DNA of 64,000 bases from Angiostrongylus vasorum (lineage: Eukaryota > Nematoda > Chromadorea > Rhabditida > Metastrongylidae). Location of the stretch: positions 186,001 to 250,000 of the forward strand of contig JADANN010000118.1 of the NCBI GenBank assembly GCA_018806985.1, in the 5' to 3' direction. A model generated the notes under the pieces. It saw only the letters and a program-made list of their open reading frames with translations. It had not been told where the DNA came from and searched no databases. Below are positions 42,901 to 57,900 of this stretch, one piece after another. The translations under genes were made by a program, and so were the position numbers. Each line of letters begins with the position of its first letter. Within the stretch, counting starts at the first letter, position 1.

Positions 42901-45900
42901 AGTGGCCATCACTGGTTTTTTCACTCCAACGTCAACATCAAGCGAAAGGGACGAAAAGTTGTGAGTTTTATGAAATTTTATGCGATACATACTCTACCAA
43001 AGGTTCAATGATCCCTTACTTATGGAAATTTATGCTCTCAGGATTTCAAGAGGAACGATTTAATAGAAAAGAGTTGTATAGCAGAAACAATAGCTAGCAT
43101 GTACTTTTGGAACTGTGGATGTAATCAGTCAGTGCTGTTAAGATATCTGGGTATCAACACACTACTCACGATGTCGATTATGATGCTCATGGTATGCAAT
43201 CAGATGCCATCAACATCCACTTACGTCCCATTAATGAGTATGTGGTATTATTAGTGTATTTTTCCCACAACGACCCCTCTAATTTGTTAGAATTTGTCTT
43301 TTTTTTATCAAAAAACACAAGTTCTTACAAAGTCGTTTAACCCTGACGCCCGGTGTAGACATTACAGTGTCTTCACGCCCTTGGCTCAGTGGATGATACG
43401 GACACCGTGGTGTACACTTTCAGTTCAGTGGCTTCCAGAACTTTTTTACCGCACTTTCCGAGTTTTGCCCATATCTGAACACCTTTTGGGTTGTATTTCA
43501 CATCATATTCTGCCACGGAAGGCGCGTTGGCGTACATGGCGCAGTGGTCGGAGGCGCCCTGCAACACACATGAGATCGATTGCGGGGCCCATGGCCCACC
43601 AAGCCCTTCATCCGTGTTAGGGAGGATGGGAGCACTGGCTCGATACATCGGTAGGCCACCACGAGTTGTTGTAAGGGCCAGATACGCATTAAATCACCTC
43701 CAAACGATGCCTAATGAAGTCGAATGCATGGCCTGTGCCTCAAAGATAGATCAACGCGGAGAGATTTGTCTTTTATCCTTTCATCTTGTCATGAAAAAAA
43801 TAATGGACAGTAAATAAAAGTCATAACATTGAATTTGATTGTTACTGCACTTAAGTCACTACGGTTGTGATAAACAAAGACCCCGAAATAGACTCAACAG
43901 AGAGTACGAAACATTTCCAAGTGTTGAAACAGCAATGTATTTGCATAATTTACCGTAGTATGACATAGTACATAGTAGCATATATAGTACTCATACCCAT
44001 AGAACGATATAGTAAAGTATCTTTTACAAACAAGTCATGTTCACGACCCGTAAACTCTCTGGTTATTGAAAAACTATTTTTTTATTATTAAAAATCCAGA
44101 AGGACCGCAACCTAATGGAAAATTGCTCGTATTTTACTGGGCCTCGCGCTAAACATCGTAACGTAGCAGTGAGAAGAACCTTGAATACACACGATCGTTG
44201 TTCTCCGGATACAGCACTTTTATTGCTTCGAACACCGATTTTTTGCAGAAATCTGTTTAGATCACGTATTAAACCACCATAGGGGAGGATAGTACAGTGG
44301 TAGTGATGTCCGTCATCACGAACATCGTGCTAGTTCGATTCCACTCAGGACCAACCAAACCTTTCACCCCTCCGGGATCAGGAAACTGGTACCGGACTTC
44401 TTTGGGGGGAAAAATCACTACCCGAAATCCAATTGGGAACGCTCTGGCCCTGCTATCTCAGAACTCCAAGGGGAATTGCTCGACCAGCATTCTACGACAT
44501 TCAAGATGAAATGAAAATCCTCAGGCAGCAACCGAAGCCACACGTAAAAACTTGGAAGACGTTAGTGGATGATGGGTGCGAGGAAACGAATAGAATGTGA
44601 GAAGTGCAGGGACCAGCGCGGTAGACGTGAAGACGGGTATATAAAATAAAATAAATAAATAAAATCAGACCACTAAAATTGGCTCTAAGGCATACTTTTA
44701 TTCATTTTGCCGCAGAAGTCTGTGTAGACCACATATAGAATCAGTAGACCTCGCGCAAAAAATCTTACTTTTACTGGTATGGCTGCAGAAGTTCTGCATC
44801 CCTTCGAGTTTGGTTATTTGTTGCTAGAATGGTCTGAGAGAATAAAAAACACTGACTTGATGCAACTTGATGCATCATAATTCGCCTTAGTCACTGTATG
44901 GGCCAAGAATATTTCTTCAACTATACTTTACTTAACAGAGTTGAATGCATGGTGCTTACCTAGGTGATAGCTCAAAGCGGAATTCTTTATCCTCTCATCG
45001 TCTTTTTATCTTTAATTTTCTCTTGCTCTCACATTTGATGGCACTGAATTTCGTGGCTAAAAGTGATTTTGGAATGGTGTTCATCATTTTATGATATCAG
45101 TATCACCTGCATCACCTGTAGTCCCGTTGATCGTCGAGTGACTCCAGCGGACGCCAGTGAATCTTCCATTTTTCCCTGTCGCGTGCAAAAGAGTAGCCCA
45201 GTGGGTTCTACTCGCTCTAGGGACTCGGTGAGCATCATATCTTTCTTCTAGGTTTTTCGTGAAGAACTCTGACCATTGGGTCGGAGGTCTTCCTGCAAAA
45301 CGTTTGACATCCCGAGGGAATCCAGTCACTAACGGCTCTTGTCCATCGGTTGTCATTCAAACGCGTTACATTTCCGGCCCATCTTATCTTCGACTGTTTG
45401 ACATACAGAACGGCATCTTTGATTTCTGATCGTCGACGCAGATCGGAGCTTCGGATCCTTTCCCTTACTTGTGTGAAACGGGATACTCCTACAATCGTCC
45501 TTTCTGCTGCGCGATCGATAACGCTGAGTGATCTTTCATCCTGCTTACGCAGCTACCAGGTTCCTGACGCATGCGTTAGGGGCAGGAACTATCTCTGCGT
45601 TGAAAAGGTGGGCACGGAGTTCGGTGTTCTTTGTTCTCTTCACTACATCCTCGATGCTCTTGAAAGCTCCCCACGCCGCTCGTTTCCTTCTGCTCAGCTC
45701 TGGTGCTAAGTCGTTCATCATATTAATTTTCCGACCTAGATAAATATAACTGGAGCATTCGGAGATATTCGTTCCATTGAGCGTGGATGGGGCATACGAA
45801 ACCAATCCGTTCTTCATGAACATCGTTTTTGTGAGATTTAGTCGAAGACCAATCGTTTCCACAGGCTTTATCAAAGTCGTCAAGCATGCGTTCGGCTTGG

Positions 45901-48900
45901 CTAATGTTTGGTGTTATAAGGACGATGTTATCAGTAAAGTGAAGATGATGCAACTGGCGACCATCGATTTTAACTCCCATATTATCCCATTCCAGTGTTC
46001 GCATGACGTTGTATAGGGTGGCGGTAAATAATTTTCGCGAGATGGTATCGCCTTGCCTAACTCTTCTTTTGACGTCAATGTTAATATCGCTGTAGAATGG
46101 TGATATTTTGGTTGTGAAGTTTTTGTACAGTTCACGAAGAATCTTTATTTACTGAGTAGGGACTCCTTGTACTATCAAAGGGCTTCCATGACTGCTCCTA
46201 TCTCAATTGAATCAAAGGCCTTCTGTAAATCGATGAAAGTGAGACTGAGCTGTCTTTTGTACTCTCGCGATGCTTCGGTGAGCCTTGTTAACTTGTGGAT
46301 GCGGGGTCCATCGTACTAAATCCTTTTCAAAACCTTGCTTGCTCACATGGCTGTCCTTCGTCCAGTGTTCTGTCGATTCTGTTTAGGATGACTAGAGTGA
46401 AAAGTTTGTAGACATCAGACAGCAAGTAGATTGGACGATAGTTGCCAATATCGTGTAGGTCACCCTTCTTGAACAATAACACGGTCTTGCTGGTCTTCCA
46501 CTGAGTAGGGACCTTGCCTTCAGGCAGGTAACGTGTAAAGAGCTGAGCCAGTGTGTTTTCGAGGAGTGCCGGAAGGTTCTTCAGGTGTTCTGGTCTTATC
46601 CTCTCTGGACCGAGTGCTGTTCGATTTTTCACCGACGAAATGGCATGTCGGATTTCGGAAGCGAGAACCGGTGGTACAAAATATCCATCCTCCCCTTATT
46701 TCATATGACGGAAGGTGGACGTGGCTATCGAAGAGATCGGAGTGGAGAGATTCGTGAGTGATTTTCTCCCTTACCTTTCTGGACGCTGTAACTGTACCGT
46801 CCGGGCGTCCAAGTGCAATCATCTTGGTCTTGTAATTGGCGAAGCTTCGGTGGGCTTTGCAAATACTTTTCCCAGCCTGTACAGCTTCGACCATTACTGC
46901 TGCTGTTTTCTCTTTGAGATCTTCTTTTTATCGCCTGACTGCATTGTTTTGCAAATTCGGACGTTAGTACGCGGTTGCCTGCAGCTCTTGCGATTCCATG
47001 CGCTGGCGTCTCAGTTCGAGTGTTTCTGGAGGCAGATGTCTCTTGGTGACTTTCGAACTCTCAGCTTTCATAGCACTAAGGTGAAGATGTTGAATGAGCC
47101 GATTGTATTCTTCGTCGATGTTATCGACAACGGCATCTTCCCAACAGCCGACTAATGAATTGAATGAATCCCAGTTTATGGTGGTTCCGGGAATTTGGTT
47201 TTTTGAATTTCGCGGCTTTTTCTCCTTTCCGCGAGAAATAGAATCTTCCACGAAGGAGGCCATGGTCTGATCCCGTGTAGAATTTTGGGACAACAGCGAC
47301 ATCGATTAGGCAAAACCTTCTACTTACTATGATGTGGTCTATTTCGTCGTGGTACTTTCCATTGGGAGACTCCCACGTCCAGTGTTGAGGATGGGGCTTC
47401 TGGAATTGCGAGTTACCATAGATGGTCTTGGTCGTCATGATAAACTCATACAGCTGCTCACCCTGTTCGTTCCATTCTAATCCGTAGGTCCCAATATGAC
47501 GTTTTTCAGACGTTTTTTCTTGGTCCAATCTTCGCTTTGAAATCTCTAATGATGACCTTGAAGAATGTGTGGTCTTCTCTGTAGAACTTCTCCAAGTCCA
47601 TATAGAACGCTTCGACTTCTTCTTCGTCATAGTTTGATGTCGGCGCGTGAACGACGAAGATTGTCAAAGCCGGAATTGATCCACATCTTTTTAATCGTAA
47701 ACGCCCGATTCGGGTTGTTAGTTGTTCGAACGAATCGATCGATGTTCATGGACAAACTCGTGTTGACGATAACGCCGACTCCACCGACTCCTCTACTGTC
47801 GCATGTTCCGGGGAACAGTTCTTCTCCAGTGTCATAGACGGCGTTGAATGGGTGGCGTCGTCTTGTCTCGGCCAGGCCGATGACGTCGTACCTTATCCTT
47901 CTTGCTTGCGTGAGCAAGTCCAGGCAGCTTCCATTGGCCCCGTTGCGAAATTGGGGACTCTTTCGGGGTCAGGGGAATCAGGTCCGTTTTTTTTACTGTG
48001 TTTAGCATTTTGATACCCACGTATAGCTTGCTGGGCTCTGAACGTGGAGGCTGGGTATACTCAGGGGTAGCTTGCCAGGCTCTCCCATAGTGAACATGGA
48101 GCTTATTTGTTGGAGGCGACTCCTAGCCGCCTCCCATATACTTCCCTGTCACTTAATTGCAGGGTTTTCGCCGAATTGACTCGTAGAATACAATCCGCAT
48201 AGGCGAGAACGCACCCACACACGCATGCATGAATACGCCTAGCAAATACAGGAAGCATGTGCCAAATCGGCGCAGCAGAAACAGGGAGTCAATCCCGTGG
48301 CTCCACCTGCGTCTCAGGGAAGCAAAGGTCGCTTTTGGTTTTTGGTCTGCGAATAACCCCCTATCGGCCACCCGGGGACGTGCCACGTGGCCTCGCGACT
48401 AACCGGCTCGAGATCCCTCGTATGAAGGAGATCCGTGGAATACACACTATTTTTTTAATGATACACACTTTAAAATGCTACTAAAAGATTCATGTTAGCT
48501 TTGTTTTTTTGGCCACCTCACGCAAGTGTGCCACTCACCTAAACCAGCCTATTTCTAATTGTGGAATTGGTTATTCCTTAAGTTTATAGTGTTCTAGTGT
48601 TCTCTTTCCTTGACAGAAATAAAGTTTTGTTGATCCTAACACTCTCATTCAGCAAGTCATCTGTAACAGGGGATTGGTTCGCCATCCTAGGAGGTGCAAC
48701 TAAAGGTGGCCTAGCCGTGGAAGCGCCATCGATTTGAAAGAAACCTAGTCGCAATATGGCAAAACTCTTTTCGATCCACAAAGTACTATTTATTTGATTA
48801 GTATATACTTGGAACTATCCTTGTGTGACGCATTTCTCAGTGATGTTTCTAATAAGGTAACATATTTATAAATGCAATTGTTGATTGGAAAACCAGCCTG

Positions 48901-51900
48901 AGCTAAGTAAACTCTCCTCACTTTCGGACCGGAAAAGGATAATGAATAAAAGGTTCGGCGTTAAACAATTTCTTAGGGACTCACCATTTAACCGAATCCA
49001 GTGAGCGTCGTAGAGGTGAATGGATGCACATTTGAAATAATTTTTACAAGTGTCTAACGATGTAGTGCTATATATAGTGCTTAACAAGTTTGGTACTAAT
49101 AAGCTGACCCAGTAGGAACGGAGAGCTCAATTTAACCTTGACGCAGATCGAACCACAGGCCATGTGTTTCGCAGGGCTTCTATGACCGCTGCACTACACC
49201 CAATCGCGGATTATAACTGAAAAATGGTTATTCATGCATCAAGAATCACCTGCGATAAGGTTGACCGAGATCAGCTTTAGTCAGCCTCGCATTTTCTATT
49301 CTCTTAATGAGTACTATTTTATTACCACTATCATCCACCATCCCAGTTCCAGTTTCTTATTTCATTATTTCTCCTATTTCTTATTAGTACATAATTGTAA
49401 TTAGATTTTTTATTAGGCTGGTATTACATGGCCATAATCGTCCTGATTGTCCTAGGAACACTAACGGCGACAATCGTCCTTGGTACGTTTCTTTGTTCAA
49501 TAGATATTGCTTGAATTGAAGTGTTTTTAAAAATATTAATCATCGAAACTAAGGCTGTTTGAACCGCTTAACTTAAATGATGCTATCCTTGAGCACTTTG
49601 CAAATTGAGTTCTCTCATTAAAGCTCTTTATGAAGAAGGACGAACTATTGATTCGCTGGTCCTTCTTTTGTGTACTTGAAATCCTGTGGGAACCGTTCGC
49701 TAACGATTCTTTCCCACCATGTTCTTCACTTATCCGGCACATCGGAGTAAGAGTGTTTGCTGGGCATTGATCATGATAATCCGGATATCAGCGCAGTAGC
49801 ATAGATACCATTCAGTGGTAAAAAGAAATCCTGGCTTGATCTTGCTCTCTGCGTGGGAAGCTTGCTCCCATGTAAAAAAACTGATGTGTCCTTTGGTGAA
49901 GACCTCGACACACTCTAGCATGGCTACTGTCACAGGATTCCATGAGAATCCATTCGACTAACATTCAACACCATTCATAAAGAAAACCACAATCTTCAGA
50001 CAGCAAACAAACCATAGCGAAAATCTAAAGAGCTTCCGTGGATGATGGAAGCAAGGAAACGAATCGAGTGGCAGAAATGCTAAGATCTACACAAATAATA
50101 TGCCATAATATGATCATATAAAATAAAAAAAACGGATGTGCTCTCTGATTTATGAGAGAAGAAGTATTCTTATTCGCCAAGATCGATTTCCAATTCTCTT
50201 CGGCACTGATCAATAAGTTACAGTTTCTCGAGGAATTGACACAGTATTGTTAATTGAATATTTGTTCCACATTAGCTAACGTTTATGCTTTTTTCCTCTT
50301 CATAGTCTTCTTTCTTTGTTGTTCACTTTATATGACATACAGCAGCTTTCTTTTGGACAGCACCAGTGAGATAGAGCTATGCTGCTCCCGCGACATCGCA
50401 AGGAATTTCGTCATTTTTGGAATATAACCTTTCTTGAAATCCTGCTTGCTTGCATGTCTATCTTTTATCTGTCTCTCTGGCAAAACTGATGATGATTCGA
50501 GCGAAAAGCTTATTGACGACAGATGGCAAGTAGATTTAAGCTAGATTTAACGTTAATTTCCAATGTTATCCGATTTCACTTGCAGTACAAATGCTCATGC
50601 TGGTTTTCCATCGAATGAAAGGCTTACATTTTGATAGATGTCGTTTGAGGAACCAAGCCGAGGAGGATAGACGATGGGGGTCTTCGGATGTTTGTATCAA
50701 GCTCTCTCAGGGCTGGATACTGTGCAGTTCTATACCAACGTGTTGAATTTGGAAAAAAAGAGCCATCCAAATGGCGAAGCAACCCCTGGATAGGAGACCA
50801 GTACATATTCATTGTGACAGAAGGCGATATTCTACTTAACGTTAGACCAATCATCAGCTGTGTAGACGGGCCAACGGATAGGATAACCTGGTTTCTAAGC
50901 CTAATACTAACCCAATTGCTCAAACATATTCCAGCTCACCTCACGAGCACCCAAATGTTCCTAGAACGTCTACGTAGCGCGTCTTCTAATAACGCGTACG
51001 TGATGGAGTTTTCGACGTTACCGCGTTGTACACCAACGTATCGAATGACTTCGCAAGGCAATCCATCTTCGAACTTCTTGTTGAACCTGAAGGAAGAATA
51101 AACATGCATGGCTTGTCGATTCAGCAGATCATGGCTCTCTTAAACGAGTGCCTAAACTGCTCGATTTTCAGATGGTCTGGGAAATATTTCGCGCAAATAA
51201 GTGGGTTGGCAATGGGACAGCGACTGGCACCAAGCCTTGCCATTGCGTTTATGTCTAAAGTAGAAGCCCCCCATTCTCGATCTCCGGCCACTACTCTACT
51301 GCAGGTACATAGTTGATTGTTTTGTCACCTTCTGTACGCAGGAGGAGATGGACAAATGTTTCGATTTATTGAACGAGCAGTCTGAGTACATTAAGTTCAC
51401 TCGGGAGAAAGCGAGAAAAAAATTGGCTTCCGTTTTTAAACGTTCAAATAAACCTATCAACTAACGGTTACATGACAAAGTGGTGCCGAAAGCCAAGTAA
51501 CAAGAACATCCTTGTTCATTTCCTTTCTTCCCACCCATCACACACAAGGAGAGCGCTTGTGAGAAATATGTTTCGAACAGCCACCTCTGTGTGCACAAGT
51601 CGGGAACTAAAGGAAGAACCGCGCAACTTGGCCCAGGAAATAGTCATCTCCAGTGGCTACGAAATAGTAACCCCGCGAGATAAGCTTAGAAGGAGAGCGA
51701 CGCCCCAAAACGAAGGGTTTGGCCGGAACAAAATCCCGTTTATCTTGCCCTTCATTAGCGATGAAATAAGATAAGCGATAAAGCAATGCTTAAGAAGAGC
51801 AGATCTGGAGGAATCGGTAACGATTGTTGAAATACCACCAGATACTCTACGTCATCAGTTGGTTCGTAACCGCCTGCATGACCGTCTATGTGGAACACCA

Positions 51901-54900
51901 AACTGCGTAACTTGCCCTTACGCCAAAGACGGTGACTGCATGAGTTCAGGTACAATATGCCTGATTTTTTTGTAGTACTTGCGAAGACGAATATATCGCT
52001 GAAACGGGTAGACTTTTATGTATCCGCATAAAAGAACACCCAGGTGGCAAACGAAAATCAAAACAAGGCACGCCACTAGCACGCATAGGATACAAAAACA
52101 TAGCGGAGAAGATTTTGATGTGAAAGTCGCTATCACCGCACGGGAGAGTAAAACATCAACGCGCAAATTTCTCGAGGATTTTTGGATAAATTCCAAAAAT
52201 CCGAGGATGAATAGCAGAGAAGAGTGCCTTGAGATAACGCGTGATCCAGCCCCGTATCTCAGAACTGATTTTTGATGTGGAGTGGTGCAGTCGTCAACCA
52301 TATGCGACTCTAAGCGGCAGTTCTTCCTTGGTGGAAAACAGATAAAGACGGTGGGTTTTTTCGAGAAGCCGGTGATCGTGTAATTATTGTTCAGATTTTC
52401 ATCTTTCTGTTTGCGTTGTTGAAGCGTTTGACCTAGTAAGTTACACATTAGTATACCCTTCCAGGCTCTGAAAAAGGCGATACTGCCGAAACGTCAGCTA
52501 CCGTTGTGTTGCATGTGTTATATTCGTAAGGAAGTAAAGGTGTGCTGAATAACAAACTCGCGATTGCTGTAAAAAAGAGAACAACAGATTTACAATCCAA
52601 TGCCGACGTTAATAGAAAGTCGATCTTGAGAACTGATATTTCTAACTAGCGAAATTTCGATCGGTGCTGCGGATTTTCTTCTGAACCTCTTGCTTCGCCT
52701 TGGCTTGGATTTCTAGAAAGAGCCGTCTCCTTTCAATTTTGAAACTCTCGGTCTCCTTAAGACCTTTCTGAAACGATTAAACGACCCTGTTATAAGATTG
52801 ATGCTACCGTTCAATGAAGTCAACAAATCGGAATTTAGGATCGTTTTAGGACTTTTTCCTTGAATGTTGGAGTTTCTCTAACATTCTTTACCAATTGTAG
52901 AAATACTGTTTTCGGTTAAACATAACACTGTTTTCGGTTAAACATAACCTTCAACTTGCTGTAATATTGTCTATTTCGTTACAGCACTCCCCGTCACGTT
53001 CAACCTTGACCCTTGACAGCGAAGTTCCCCATTCTGGTCATCATGGAATTTTAGGCAGCCTTTCACTTTTCATTATTCCGATCAGCGCTCCTTATGTGAA
53101 CTTCATCGGATTTTCTTTCTAAGCAAGTCTGTCCATTGAAGCTGTTGATGGTGACCATATATATGAGGTTGGATCTTCTCTAGAGATCTTCTGAAAATTA
53201 ATATAAAATATGTTGATCTCTTTTTTGTCGTAGCTTTCTTTTGAGGCGGAAAACAGAAATCAACATTGATCCACATCTCTTCAACGCAAACGTCCGATTA
53301 GAGTCGTAACTCATCCAGAAGATTTAATGTGGTTGAGCTCACGTTTGACAAAAGCACCAGCTCTTTTGTTCTCCAATTCCTCATCTGTGTTCCAATAAAT
53401 AGCTCCTTTCTAGTATCACTGACAACGTCTGCTTACTTGGATACTTGGATGGCCCGTCCTCACTGGCTGTGCGGGCTCCAACATAATCTCCATTTTTTAG
53501 AGTTTTGCTGGTTTACCCATTGTGGTTCCTTGGAGTCCCGAGGTCAGCCTGGGCAAAGTCTGCCCCAGGCCTTCACTACCACAGGCAGTCACAGCCCTTG
53601 TGGATCAGAGGAACCGCCATGCGACTTTGATACCAGGACGGTAGTGGATCCTGATATTGGTTTACTCTTAGCTGGGCTTTCCTGACGGAAACGTCGGACT
53701 CCTTCTCAGCATGGCATACCTTGCCGGGGGGTTGAATCAACTCACTGTACATCGCCGCCCGACACCCAGGAACATCTCCCAACCACGATGAAGCGGAAAA
53801 CCGTTGGGAGCACAACGTCTGCTATCTTCTTTTGTTTGCCATTCAGTCACATCATACTTAGCTTGTATCATCGGGCCTTCAGTGGAGAACTTCAATGCTG
53901 ACATGCATCCGTTGCAAATACAAGTTGTCACTATAGTTCTTCTAGATTTGGGCAACGTGGAGTAGCCAGAAGTCTTACCAACCTCCGTATTCATGAAATT
54001 CAATGTTGCTTAATAGGACTCTTTCAAGCTCATTAGAATGGGATCCTTTCTTGTTACAGCTATCGATGAGGCAGACTCACGTTAATCCACTACAGTGGAG
54101 AGAAGTAATCCATTCCTTATTGAATCCATCTTCTTTGGAAAACTACATGGTTCACTCTGCGTTTGACCTCGCTTGGGGTCTGCCAACTCAGCATTGCGGT
54201 AAACTGATTGGAGATTCCTCAGTGAAGCAGATCCTAACCCGTCCTCACTGAGCAGGGGGTAATATCTTCTTAGGTGAGATTTAAGCTTATTAATAGGTCT
54301 TGAATTCTTTTTCATCTCTTCCCAAAGATGGTTTGTTCCTGTTTTTTTGATTATTATTCTAATCTAAGTAAGGGTATGCCATTTAAAACTACAACCGTGA
54401 ACATAAGATTAATCATTCTTATTCACAGTTCGGGAAATCTATTTTATTGGATTGGCGGCTTCTCTTCAGTATTCTACAGTAGTAGTAGTAATTGAATGCA
54501 AACGCAGAGATTTCTTCCTATTGTCCAAAGAAACGTGATGAGTGAAAAATGAGATCTAGGCGCCAATTAGTTAGTTATCGTTACTGTCACAAATTCGAAG
54601 TTACAAGTGAGCTTTTACTCCGAGGTAGCACAGCATACATACGGTATAGGAAGACGTAGAGAAAAACAAGAATGCGGCCAAGTGACAATTGATCACTTAG
54701 GAATAAGTATTATTGTAATATTATATATGTCTATGAATGGGTTGCCATACGGAAGTTGATCTGAACTCGAACCTGTTGAGAGTACTTTCACCGCGCCATT
54801 GGACCAAACCACCTCAAAAAATTCAGATGGATGTAATTTTTGGTACTTTGCTAATACTGTCATATTTAGCCATTCACAGTCAGAAAAGTCGTAACCGTCC

Positions 54901-57900
54901 TTTATCGCACTGGTTACGCCAATTGGTGCATAACTGGTTTGTGGACACATTCATACTTCGTCCACCATGTGCACTCACCGAGCTCTGGCATGAATTTGGT
55001 GTGGTCGAAGAACGTCGTATCTCTATGTCACGACTCGACCCACTGCTTGCTCAGCAGATGGATCCCATATCGGTAAGGCAGTGTCTACATATTTTCTCTC
55101 TTTTCCGTTCCCTATCTCATGTTTTGAATATTTAACTATTGTTTCGTTCATACACTTCTACATAACTTCAAAGCTCAGATCTCTTTGAGAAACTCTCTGT
55201 TGAGTTTTGCAAACTTTAAGTATAACAGACTACTAAAATCATGGCATTAATCTTATCTTTGGTGTAATAATATATCTAAGTGCTTCTTCATTACATTATA
55301 TGTCATCTGAGAAGCGTGTTGGTCCGTGGTTGGCACTGCACACAACCGCCCAAGTTCATCCAAAGCTTCTTATCCTGCCGAGGACGGCAAATTAGTACCA
55401 AACGTATATGGGGAAAGCTCAGTTCGATACGTAAAGGCTAATAACCGCTTGCGATGAAGATCTGGAAACGCTATAGAAAACTTTTTTCTGGAAATCTAGA
55501 AAAATCACCCTCAACAGCGTTCACCGACATTCACGAAGATGAAAACAGCCGGCTCTAGCAGCTGAACTAGCAAGCAAATCTGAAAATGGATTTTTTTCTT
55601 CAGCGAATTATAGGTCCATTTTTTGCATATAATACGTCCGGATGCTGAGGAAGGCGAAGTAGCCGAAACATCCTCCATCGAACAACAATAACAACAACAA
55701 TAACAGTAATAATTATAATAACAACAACTTATTCCAACCCCGCATCAGCTCAACAAGAGCAGTTCGTTAGAACGTATTTATACGGATAAATCTGAAGATC
55801 CCTCGTCGATGACTGATACAAGACAAAAAAACCAAGGAAAAAGGAATTTTGGAATCTGCACCTTATATGCAGGAAAGCCATAAAAAAAATTTAAAAACGT
55901 TTTTGAAGTCTGAGAGGGCGGGTAGCGCAGTGGCAGCAATGCTTGTTCACCATGAGCACGGCACTGGTTCGACTCTGCCTCAGAGTCACCTTGCCTCTCA
56001 TCGCTCTGAGATCAGGATATTGATACCAGGCTTGTTTAGGAATAGCTCAGACTCCGCAATCCAATCAGGAATGCTCTAGCCGTGCTATCGCAAGACTCCG
56101 GGGTGGATCAACCCAACCAGCATTCCACGACACTCATGAAAAACACGACAATCCTCAGGCAACAGTCGAACCCACGTGTGAAAATCTCGAGGACCTCCGT
56201 GTATGATGGGTGCGGAGAAACGAAGCAAATGCACGGAGTGCTTGGTTTAGCACAGTAGATGTGAAGAATGGTGTGAAATAAAAAATTTGATACCTGACAA
56301 TTTTTTGTTAATGTCGTTTTCTAACGATATTTGTGTTCATAAAATTCCTTACTCGCTTTTAGATAAGGCATACTTCTGGTTTAGAAATAAAAACCAGCAC
56401 CTTTCTAAAGTTTATCAGGTTTGTCATGTTTATCAAAGATATGGAATCGAAGGTCTGATTACGGAGTCAAAAATATCCTTACGTACTTTGTTTGTATGAC
56501 ATTGACACTCACATGCGGTCATTGCTTCTGGCCCAATCAGACCACCTCATTCTTTCGATGTCACCACCAGCTTGTTAACAGATTATCTGTAAAGGATAAT
56601 ACACTGATTTATACATCGAGTTTTTTTCTGAAAACAATTAAATGGAGGAGATCTTCATTTAGCGCCTCAGAATGTTTGTAGGGGGTTAGATGAACACAAG
56701 GGTACACAATCACCAATAACATTAATCGCAGTCATGGATCCTACCCGTCATCCTTTCTATCTTAATAGTGACTAATTTCGTTTATATTTGGTAGTGGTAG
56801 AATTCTGCATTCGTTCCAGTTTCCTCATATTCCTGAAATGACTGAAGATTTTGCAAGTTGTTCTTCATACCTTGTTATTGTAGTGATAGCTTAGATTTTC
56901 ACTTGACACTTAACACTTGAACGGCCCTTCCTCACTGGTTGTGCGGGCCCCAGTATAGTCACCATTTATCGGAGATTTGCTGCTTAAGCCATTGTGGTTC
57001 CCTGGAATCCCGAGGTCAGATTGGCCAAAGTCTGCCCCCAGGTCTTCACCACCATGGGCAGTCGCAGCCCTTGTGGATCAGAGGGAGATTTGCAATCATG
57101 CGACGTTGATACCAGGACGGTGGCGGATCCTTGTATTGATTTACTCTTAGCTTCCTGATGGAAGCGCCGGACTCCTTCTCAGCTTAGGAGACCCTGCCGG
57201 GGGGGACGAATCCCCCCCGCTGTACATCGCAGTCCGACATCCAGGAACATCTCTCAGCCACGATGAGGCGGTAAACCGTTGGGAGGGCTTAGCTTTTCAG
57301 GAGTCTGTAAATCTGCTGACGCTCTTCATTTGTTAATTCTACTCTAGATAGTGGTTCTAAGTCACAATTTTAGCGTATGCCTCCACGTCCACGAGCATTT
57401 TTCGGTTCAATTTCGTCTAACGCTTCGGATACGTCGTCATATTCTTATACCACCAGACTTGCAACACTTACTCGACAATACGCAAGTCAGGTAGTATACG
57501 TTCTGAATCCTATACTTTCCATTATTCAAGTCTCCGTCATGACACCGTTGTTGCTTCTTAAGGTACGAGAGAAAGAAAGAGAACGACAAGCCTCCATCAA
57601 ACCTCTCACTAATCACGCTCGTAGTATCAAACGACACAAAATGAGAAGGAGGTGGGTGAGATTCATAGGCGTTTACAAGCCAAGTTTAACGGCTTGATCG
57701 AGTTCGATCTCTTCTTCTTTCACCATAATTTGGTATAACATTTACTTAAAACGAATAAATCTCGTGGAAATATGATTGCAATGCGCTTACACCCACATGT
57801 CGGTGGCGGAAGGGTTTTACCGCGTACTCCACCAGGGGGGCCTCTATGGAGTCATCTGATGGTGGGAATATGCGAGATGTATCAGTTCGACCATGAAGAG

